Assembly (NCBI GenBank): GCA_021443285.1
Contig: JABUUG010000017.1
Coordinates: 13,263 to 25,383, forward strand
DNA: 12,121 nt
Reading direction: 5' to 3'
From: Bacteroidaceae bacterium
GTDB taxonomy: Bacteria; Bacteroidota; Bacteroidia; Bacteroidales; Bacteroidaceae
This document shows positions 7,057 to 12,121 of the stretch, in pieces. The position numbers were made by a program, and so were the translations under genes. The notes beneath the pieces are model-generated. The model was given only the letters and a program-made list of their open reading frames with translations. It searched no databases and was not told where the DNA came from. The stretch's first letter is position 1. Each line of letters opens with the position of its first letter.

Positions 7057-8076
7057 ATGATTTCACAATTAAAGACCATTAAGAAACTCGCATTAACAGT
7101 AATCACAGCAGCAATAACAGCGACAAACGCTTCCGCACAAGACGTCATGGCGGCGCTCGCCCCCTCTGACGTGAAGATGAAGGCAATAGACACCCTCATG
7201 CTGCACAACATCCGCAACCGTGAAAACACCAGCTCGCCCGCAACATCGCTCTACGAGGAGTGGAGCAACAAGCGCGTGGCAGGCTACACACAGGAAATAC
7301 CAGAGACATTCACCGTTGACCTCCGCCACTACAGCATGCCTACAACAAGCCGCGTGGTGACATCCAACTACGGCCGCCGCTGGGGACGTATGCACAAGGG
7401 AATAGACCTGAAGGTATATACAGGCGACACCATCGTCTCGGCATTCGACGGAAAGGTGCGCATCGTGGCATACGAGGGAAAGGGCTACGGAAACTATGTC
7501 GTGATACGCCACAACAACGGTCTGGAGACTGTTTACGGACACCTCTCCAAGCACCTCGTTATAGAGAACCAGCGCGTGAAGGCAGGACAGCCTATCGGAC
7601 TCGGCGGCAACACAGGACGCTCCACCGGTTCGCACCTTCACTTTGAGACACGTCTGCTCGGCATAGCCATCAACCCGGCATTCATGTTCGACTTCGTGAA
7701 CCAGGACGTAAAGGCAGACCGCTACATCTTCCGCCGTTCGGAACACGTGGCTCAGTCGGGCTCGAACACATACCAGCAGCCACGCCGCCAGGCAACCCTC
7801 ACAGAGACTGCAAAGACAATAGCCAGACAGGCACCGGCACAGCCCGTACAGGCTCCTGAGGCACCTGTGGCAAGCAACCACGCGAACAGTGAGGCACCAC
7901 TGCCGGCAGCAAGCGGCGACGCTCTCTCGAACGGTTCATACCGCGTGAAGGCAGGCGACACCCTGTTCTCCATAGCCCGACGCTTCGGCATGAACGTTGA
8001 TGAACTGTGCCGCAAGAACGGATTCCCCACATCCCACAGCCTGAGGACAGGCGAAGTGCTTATAGTGAAATTCTAA
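7057..8076 (+). CDS. Secreted M23 (LytM-type) metallopeptidase with C-terminal LysM domain
   Basis: Predicted zinc endopeptidase that cuts peptide cross-links of peptidoglycan outside the inner membrane. It has 339 residues. A signal peptide covers about 1-28 (KK, a hydrophobic stretch, then ASA before Gln28). The M23 core is about 98-212, with the HKGID motif (His113, Asp117), GHLSK (His162) and SHLHFE (His193, His195); His113, Asp117 and His195 are the expected zinc ligands, so it should be active. A Pro/Ala/Gln-rich linker (about 236-290) leads to one LysM domain (about 295-339, YRVKAGDTLFSIARRFG), which binds glycan chains and would anchor the enzyme to the cell wall. An intrinsic terminator follows 36 bp after the stop. 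The start is the first ATG that gives a complete signal peptide. Confidence 0.95.
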   Translation: MISQLKTIKKLALTVITAAITATNASAQDVMAALAPSDVKMKAIDTLMLHNIRNRENTSSPATSLYEEWSNKRVAGYTQEIPETFTVDLRHYSMPTTSRVVTSNYGRRWGRMHKGIDLKVYTGDTIVSAFDGKVRIVAYEGKGYGNYVVIRHNNGLETVYGHLSKHLVIENQRVKAGQPIGLGGNTGRSTGSHLHFETRLLGIAINPAFMFDFVNQDVKADRYIFRRSEHVAQSGSNTYQQPRRQATLTETAKTIARQAPAQPVQAPEAPVASNHANSEAPLPAASGDALSNGSYRVKAGDTLFSIARRFGMNVDELCRKNGFPTSHSLRTGEVLIVKF

Positions 8077-8111
8077 CAGGATACTTGGATACTTTGATTG
8101 ATACGTTTGAC

Positions 8112-8154
8112 AAGGGGCGGATATAGTTTCTTCTATACTGCCCCTTCTTCTTTT
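8112..8154 (+). terminator. Intrinsic terminator after the M23 peptidase gene
   Basis: AAGGGGC (8112-8118) pairs with GCCCCTT (8140-8146). After a small internal loop TATAG (8122-8126) pairs with CTATA (8133-8137), closing a six-base loop. The stem is followed by the T-rich run CTTCTTTT (8147-8154). It separates the peptidase gene from argF'. Confidence 0.8.
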
Positions 8155-8172
8155 GTAGGCGATTAAGGTCTC

Positions 8173-8216
8173 GGAGTTAAAGGAGTTAAAGGAGTTAAAG
8201 GAGTTAAAGACATTAC
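8173..8216 (+). repeat. Leader repeat element upstream of argF': (GGAGTTAAA)4-GACATTAC
   Basis: Four perfect 9-bp units GGAGTTAAA (8173-8208) are followed directly by GACATTAC (8209-8216). This is the cleanest copy of the element. It lies between the terminator of the M23 gene and argF', with the octamer 75 bp before the argF' start. There is no inverted arm. No convincing promoter is visible between the terminator and argF', so the start of the argF' transcript is unknown. Confidence 0.85.
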
Positions 8217-8245
8217 ATCTGTAGTCTCTATTCTGATATCTCCGC

Positions 8246-8286
8246 ATTAATCAATAACAAATAATAAATAATAATTAATCAACAAC
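8246..8286 (+). promoter_or_regulatory. 13-bp direct repeat in the argF' leader (possible operator)
   Basis: ATTAATCAATAAC (8246-8258) recurs as ATTAATCAACAAC (8274-8286) with one mismatch and a start-to-start distance of 28 bp, just before the GTG start at 8292. It could be a regulator site (arginine control would make sense), but the region is so AT-rich that chance is quite possible. Confidence 0.25.
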
Positions 8287-8291
8287 CAAAG

Positions 8292-9281
8292 GTGAGAACA
8301 TTCATAAACTGCAAGGACCTGGGCGACCTTAACAAAGCCCTGCTCGAAGCACAGGAGATAAAGGCAGACCGCTTCAAATACCAGCATCTCGGCAAGAACA
8401 AGACACTGCTGATGATATTCTTCAACAACTCGCTGCGCACACGCCTCTCCACACAGAAGGCGGCGATGAACCTCGGCATGAACGTGATAGTGCTCGACGT
8501 GAACGCCGGAGCATGGAAACTGGAGACCGAGCGCGGAGTGATAATGGACGGAGACAAGAGCGAACACCTGCTCGAAGCCATTCCCGTGATGGGCAGCTAC
8601 TGCGACATAATCGGCGTGCGCTCGTTTGCCGGACTGACCGACCGCGAGTATGACTATGCGGAGACCGTGCTGAACCAGTTCATAAAGTACAGCGGACGTC
8701 CCGTGTTCGCCATGGAGACCGCCACCGTACACCCTCTCCAGGCGTTTGCCGACCTCATAACCATCAAGGAGCATGCGCCAAAGAAGGAAGGCGGCAAGCG
8801 CATAAAGGTAGTGCTGTCGTGGGCTCCCCACTGCCGTTCGCTGCCTCAGGCTGTGCCAAACTCCTTCGCCGAATGGATGAACGCCGACGAGGATGTGGAA
8901 CTGGTAATCACCCACCCCAAAGGCTACGAGCTTGACGCGCAGTTTGTAGGCAATGCCACCGTGGAGTACGACCAGATGAAAGCCCTTGAGGGCGCCGACT
9001 TCGTGTATGCGAAAAACTGGAGCTGTCCGGGCGTTACCAACCCTGCCGACTACGGAAAGATTCTCGACGACTACAAGACGATGGCGCACTGGACGATTGA
9101 CGCGCAGCACATGGCGGTAACGGACAACGGCAAATTCCTCCACTGCCTGCCCGTGCGCCGCGGACTGATTGTTACCGACGACGTGATAGAAAGCGAGAAC
9201 TCGCTCGTCATCCCTGAGGCAGCCAACCGCGAGATTTCCTGCTCCGTAGTGCTGAAACGCATACTTGAGGGAATGAAATAA
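8292..9281 (+). CDS. argF': N-succinylornithine carbamoyltransferase (arginine biosynthesis)
   Basis: Transfers the carbamoyl group from carbamoyl phosphate to an N-acylated ornithine, giving N-acylcitrulline in the arginine pathway used by Bacteroidetes. It has 329 residues. The carbamoyl-phosphate loop is SLRTR (47-51), then HPLQ (147-150) and HCLPVRR (284-290), all family signatures. The protein closely follows the Bacteroides fragilis enzyme as I remember it, including MIFFN, TLLMIFF and VITHP blocks. Position 90, in DGDKSEHLLEA, is Ser: Pro90 in B. fragilis marks succinylornithine use, and the equivalent Glu92 in Xanthomonas marks acetylornithine use. Ser there is reported to favour the succinyl substrate, so I call it the succinyl form. 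The start is GTG; it aligns with the N-terminus of homologues, and no in-frame ATG lies nearby upstream. The leader is A-rich without a Shine-Dalgarno. The companion carB is on the opposite strand 2.8 kb away. Confidence 0.93.
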   Translation: MRTFINCKDLGDLNKALLEAQEIKADRFKYQHLGKNKTLLMIFFNNSLRTRLSTQKAAMNLGMNVIVLDVNAGAWKLETERGVIMDGDKSEHLLEAIPVMGSYCDIIGVRSFAGLTDREYDYAETVLNQFIKYSGRPVFAMETATVHPLQAFADLITIKEHAPKKEGGKRIKVVLSWAPHCRSLPQAVPNSFAEWMNADEDVELVITHPKGYELDAQFVGNATVEYDQMKALEGADFVYAKNWSCPGVTNPADYGKILDDYKTMAHWTIDAQHMAVTDNGKFLHCLPVRRGLIVTDDVIESENSLVIPEAANREISCSVVLKRILEGMK

Positions 9282-9355
9282 CGGCTGCAACGGGCAGCAA
9301 AGCGCCTTAATAACCGCATAAAGAAGCCGCTTGGAGAGAAAAAGCGGGCAAAACC

Positions 9356-9386
9356 TTTGCGCGTTAATCAAATCTTAGTAGCTTTG
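9356..9386 (+). promoter_or_regulatory. Promoter of the small membrane protein-CYTH unit
   Basis: TTTG (9356-9359), exactly 19 bp, then TAGCTTTG (9379-9386): a full match to the Bacteroidetes -33/-7 consensus. The predicted start near 9392 leaves about 25 nt before the ATG at 9418. A short hairpin, CCGCTT/AAGCGG (9327-9347), lies just upstream and might help end argF' transcription, though it has no T run. Confidence 0.8.
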
Positions 9387-9417
9387 CCGAAAGTTTCAAA
9401 CATAAACATCAGATACC

Positions 9418-9570
9418 ATGAGCAAGAACAATAAAAAAAGAGAAGCCTACCGCGAGCGTCGCGCAAAGGAAATTGAAGAACAGGGCAAGGGCGTAATCCG
9501 CTGGATATGCGTAACACTGGTCATACTGCTGATAGCCGTGTTCGGCTATTTCGCTGTGATGATGGGATAA
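9418..9570 (+). CDS. Small single-pass membrane protein, 50 residues, unknown function
   Basis: A 50-residue ORF beginning MSKNNKKREAYRERRAKE. The first 28 residues are highly charged, basic overall and probably helical. Residues about 29-48 form one hydrophobic membrane span (IRWICVTLVILLIAVFGYFA), and the protein ends MMG. The basic N-terminus predicts an N-in topology with almost nothing outside. Support for a real gene: a consensus promoter at a sensible distance, a clear charged-plus-membrane design, and a stop 9 bp before the next start, so both are probably translated from one mRNA. I do not recognise the family and assign no function. It could assist or tether the CYTH protein, but that rests only on adjacency. 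Confidence 0.75.
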   Translation: MSKNNKKREAYRERRAKEIEEQGKGVIRWICVTLVILLIAVFGYFAVMMG

Positions 9571-9579
9571 AACCATGAT

Positions 9580-10065
9580 ATGAACGGCACAGAGATAGAG
9601 CGCAAATTCCTTGTCGATACGACAACCTGCGCCTACAAGGAGTCTGCACACAGAGCATATCGTATTTGCCAGGGGTATATTTGCAAAGCCTCTGGCAAAA
9701 CTGTTCGTGTACGCATACGCGACAACGAGGGCTTCCTGACCATCAAAGGCCCCTCGGCAGACGGCATCGGACGATATGAGTTCGAGACAAAGATAAGCCT
9801 CGACGACGCCATGAGCCTCATGAAGCTGTGCGACGGCGGCACGATAGACAAGACACGCTACCTCGTGACATCGCCCGACGGCAGGCACACATGGGAGATT
9901 GACGAGTTCTACGGCGACAACGAAGGGCTCGTAATGGCAGAGATAGAACTCGCAGCCGCCGATGAGCCTTACACCAAGCCCGACTTCATAACCACAGAGG
10001 TTACGGGCGACAAACGCTACTACAACTCGCACCTGCTCTCAAACCCATACAAGAACTGGAAATAA
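9580..10065 (+). CDS. CYTH domain-containing protein (probable triphosphatase)
   Basis: A single CYTH domain of 161 residues, probably cytoplasmic. The family forms a beta tunnel lined with charged residues and hydrolyses inorganic triphosphate or other triphosphates; a few members make cAMP or thiamine triphosphate products. The hallmark ExExK is at residues 5-9 (EIERKFLV). Further tunnel residues are Arg43, Arg45, Arg47 (VRVRIR), Lys56 (LTIKG), Arg65, Glu67 and Glu69 (GRYEFE), Arg93 (KTRY), Asp108 (WEIDEF), Glu121 and Glu123 (AEIEL), and Lys145. All expected charges are present, so it should be active. Length fits short bacterial members without a CHAD domain. The ATG at 9580 is chosen because the ATG at 9575 meets a stop after two codons. 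It is the second gene of a two-gene unit. The actual substrate cannot be read from sequence. Confidence 0.9.
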   Translation: MNGTEIERKFLVDTTTCAYKESAHRAYRICQGYICKASGKTVRVRIRDNEGFLTIKGPSADGIGRYEFETKISLDDAMSLMKLCDGGTIDKTRYLVTSPDGRHTWEIDEFYGDNEGLVMAEIELAAADEPYTKPDFITTEVTGDKRYYNSHLLSNPYKNWK

Positions 10066-10082
10066 TTTATACTGAAGTTTAA

Positions 10083-10224
10083 GGAAGTGGAGTTAAAGAG
10101 GAGTTAAAGAGGAGTTAAAGAGGAGTTAAAGGGAAGTTAAAGGGACATTACTTTTTGGCGCAGAAGTCATTTGTCTCTTTAACTCCACTCCCCCCAGTTA
10201 CCACCCCCCATTAACTCCACTTCC
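10083..10224 (+). repeat. Leader repeat element upstream of dsbD, with 11-bp units and inverted arms
   Basis: Five 11-bp units of GGAGTTAAAGA type (10089-10143) end in GACATTAC (10144-10151), in the same orientation relative to dsbD as at the other loci. The outer arm GGAAGTGGAGTTAA (10083-10096) is a perfect 14-bp inverted complement of 10211-10224, and GGAGTTAAAGAG units pair with CTCTTTAACTCC (10175-10186). The region could therefore form a large nested hairpin between the CYTH gene and dsbD, perhaps serving as the CYTH-gene terminator. The octamer is 106 bp before the dsbD start. Confidence 0.85.
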
Positions 10225-10257
10225 ATTCACTTAAAATAACATCCCCAGCACACATAT

Positions 10258-12121
10258 ATGAAAAAGATACTGTCGCTGACACTATTCCTTTCAGTATGCC
10301 TGACCGCACTCGCCCAGATGATGGAGCCGATAAAGTTCTCCACAAACATGAAAATGCTTGGAGGGAGCGATGCAGAGATAATCTTCTCCGCCACCATCGA
10401 CAAGGGATGGCACGTCTATTCCACCGATCTCGGAGACGCCGGCCCGATAGAGGCGTCGTTCAACATCAAGACGATGGAAGGCGTGAAGACGGTGGGCAAA
10501 CTCATGGCAAAAGGCAACGAGATAAACCACTACGACGACATGTTCGGCTGCAACCTCCGCTATTTCGAGGGCAGCGTGACATTCGTGCAGAAGATAAAGT
10601 TCACCGAGCCGGAATACACCATAGACTGCTTCCTCGAATACGGCGCGTGCGACGACAAGAGCTGTCTGCCGCCATCGGAGGTGCGCTTCAAACAGAGCGG
10701 AAAAGTGCCGGCAGCCGCCGTGAAAGACACTGCAAACGACGGACTGAAAGACGCCGCTGACGCAGACAATGCGAAAGAAGTAGCGACAGGCACAGCGGAG
10801 ACAAAGACAGGCGGAGAGGAGACCGACGAACAGGTTGCAGACAGCAACCCAACGGCAGAAAAGGAGACTGGCAGCCCGGCAGACTTCGGCGTATCAGCCA
10901 CTACCACAGACGCCGGCAAGGACAACGGCGCCGATGGACAAAAGGAAGAGAAGGTTTTCAAGACAAAAGACATTCCCACATCCCTCTGGATGATATTCAT
11001 TGCAGGGCTCGTCGGCGGTTTCCTCGCACTGCTCACCCCCTGCGTATGGCCGATAATACCGATGACCGTCAGCTTCTTCCTGAAGCGTAACAAAGACCAC
11101 AGCAAGGCGGTGCGCGAGGCGGTAATCTACGGCATATCGATAGTGGTGATATACGTGCTGCTCGGATTTATCGTAACACTCTCCTTCGGCGCAAGTACGC
11201 TGAACGCCCTATCCACAAACGCAGTGTTCAACATCTTCTTCTGCCTGCTTCTGATAGTGTTTGCCGCCAGCTTCTTCGGCGCATTCGAGATAACCCTGCC
11301 ATCATCGTGGAACAATGCCATCGACAAGAAGTCGTCCTCCACGACAGGACTCGTCTCCATATTCTTCATGGCGTTCACACTGGCGCTGGTGAGCTTCTCC
11401 TGCACAGGCCCCATCATCGGTTTCCTGCTCGTGGCGGTAAGCACACAGGACGAGATACTCGCGCCGCTGGTCGGGATGTTCGGCTTCGCCGTTGCACTCG
11501 CCATACCGTTCACCCTGTTCGCCATGTTCCCAAGTCTGCTGAAGGCAGCCCCGAAGTCGGGCGGATGGATGAACACCGTAAAGGTGGTGCTGGGCTTCAT
11601 CGAACTGGCATTTGCCCTGAAGTTCCTGTCTGTCGCCGACCTCGCCTACGGCTGGCACATACTCGACCGCGAGGTGTTCCTCTGCCTGTGGATTATGATA
11701 TTCGGACTGCTCGGCGTCTATCTGCTCGGCTGGCTGAAATTCCCGCACGACGACGCCTTCACCTATAACGAACTCGGCGAACAGGTGCCCACATTCGGCA
11801 GGACAAACGTGCCGCAGTTCTTCGGCGGTATGCTGTCGCTGGCTTTTGCGCTGTACATGATACCCGGGCTGTGGGGCGCACCGCTGAAGGCGATATCCGC
11901 CTTTGCGCCGCCGATGAACACGCAGGACTTCATAATGACCGCCGGCGCGGAGGGCACAAGTGAGAAAGTCATGGCGGTAGAGGCAAAGTACAAGGACTAC
12001 GACGAGGCAGTGGCAGCCGCAAAGAGGGAGGGGAAGCCCATGATGCTCGACTTCACCGGCTTCGGATGCGTGAACTGCCGCAAGATGGAGGCCGCCGTAT
12101 GGACCGACCCCGAGGTGGCGG
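10258..12121 (+). CDS. dsbD: Protein-disulfide reductase DsbD (partial, C-terminus beyond window)
   Basis: Inner-membrane protein that carries electrons from cytoplasmic thioredoxin to periplasmic disulfide-exchange partners. 621 codons are in the window. The order is: signal peptide (1-19, ending ALA before Gln20); periplasmic N-terminal domain (about 22-147) with the active pair Cys131 and Cys136 in ACDDKSCLPP; a hydrophilic linker rich in E, D, K, T and A (about 153-237); a membrane domain with about eight spans (242-541) carrying Cys262 in TPCVWPIIP and Cys382 in SFSCTGP; then the start of the thioredoxin-like domain with CVNC (Cys604, Cys607). All three cysteine pairs are present, so the electron relay is complete. 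Only the end of the thioredoxin domain is missing. No promoter with both elements was found in the 192-bp leader, which is filled by the repeat element. Confidence 0.95.
   Translation, partial: MKKILSLTLFLSVCLTALAQMMEPIKFSTNMKMLGGSDAEIIFSATIDKGWHVYSTDLGDAGPIEASFNIKTMEGVKTVGKLMAKGNEINHYDDMFGCNLRYFEGSVTFVQKIKFTEPEYTIDCFLEYGACDDKSCLPPSEVRFKQSGKVPAAAVKDTANDGLKDAADADNAKEVATGTAETKTGGEETDEQVADSNPTAEKETGSPADFGVSATTTDAGKDNGADGQKEEKVFKTKDIPTSLWMIFIAGLVGGFLALLTPCVWPIIPMTVSFFLKRNKDHSKAVREAVIYGISIVVIYVLLGFIVTLSFGASTLNALSTNAVFNIFFCLLLIVFAASFFGAFEITLPSSWNNAIDKKSSSTTGLVSIFFMAFTLALVSFSCTGPIIGFLLVAVSTQDEILAPLVGMFGFAVALAIPFTLFAMFPSLLKAAPKSGGWMNTVKVVLGFIELAFALKFLSVADLAYGWHILDREVFLCLWIMIFGLLGVYLLGWLKFPHDDAFTYNELGEQVPTFGRTNVPQFFGGMLSLAFALYMIPGLWGAPLKAISAFAPPMNTQDFIMTAGAEGTSEKVMAVEAKYKDYDEAVAAAKREGKPMMLDFTGFGCVNCRKMEAAVWTDPEVA

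Noticed and set aside
8079..8094. Tandem GGATACTT pair after the M23 stop codon
   Set aside because: Only two copies of an 8-bp unit, with no link to a structure or a neighbouring signal.
8102..8109. TACGTTTG as an argF' promoter
   Set aside because: It lies directly before the intrinsic terminator at 8112-8154, has no TTTG at the right distance upstream, and transcripts from it would be ended at once.
8173..8208. Tandem repeats as a possible CRISPR array
   Set aside because: Units are 9-11 bp and contiguous with no spacers, and no cas genes are near.
9327..9347. Hairpin CCGCTT/AAGCGG as an argF' terminator
   Set aside because: The stem is only six base pairs and no T run follows; too weak to list as a terminator.
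8247..9371. 374-residue ORF on the minus strand opposite argF'
   Set aside because: It is the shadow of a strongly conserved gene and shows no recognisable domain.

Overview
The window looks like a chromosomal segment of a Bacteroidales bacterium, most likely Prevotellaceae. The grounds are: four TAnnTTTGC elements, two of them with a perfect TTTG-N19-TAnnTTTG spacing (the Bacteroidetes primary sigma-factor promoter); mostly A-rich leaders without Shine-Dalgarno sequences; an N-succinylornithine-type transcarbamylase, a Bacteroidetes speciality; and 9-11 bp GTTAAAGGA-like repeats between genes. This assignment is inferred from sequence features, not from a database search. I see no mobile element, tRNA, rRNA or CRISPR array.

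Left half, minus strand: carB (complete, 5446 to 2228) is followed 179 bp downstream by a PMCA-type calcium P-type ATPase (2048 to the window edge, C-terminus missing). carB has its own well-formed promoter and no carA beside it. A gene-free divergent region (5447-5940) separates carB from the plus-strand genes.

Right half, plus strand: a secreted alpha/beta hydrolase (5941-6825); a secreted M23 peptidase with a C-terminal LysM domain (7057-8076) ending at an intrinsic terminator; the N-succinylornithine carbamoyltransferase argF' (8292-9281); a two-gene unit with its own promoter, made of a 50-residue single-pass membrane protein (9418-9570) and a CYTH-domain protein (9580-10065); and dsbD (10258 to the window edge).

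carB and argF' are linked in metabolism: CarB makes carbamoyl phosphate and ArgF' uses it for arginine. The M23 peptidase, the hydrolase, DsbD and the ATPase are envelope functions with no evident shared pathway.

The most unusual pattern is a repeat element, (GGAGTTAAA)n ending in GACATTAC. It lies upstream of four genes (ATPase, carB, argF', dsbD), each time in the same orientation relative to the downstream gene. Two copies also carry an inverted arm and could fold into large hairpins. A related 9-bp repeat sits in frame inside the ATPase gene. Two further points are a CarB allosteric domain that resembles animal CPS1 more than E. coli CarB, and Ser90 in ArgF' at the position known to set acetyl versus succinyl specificity.
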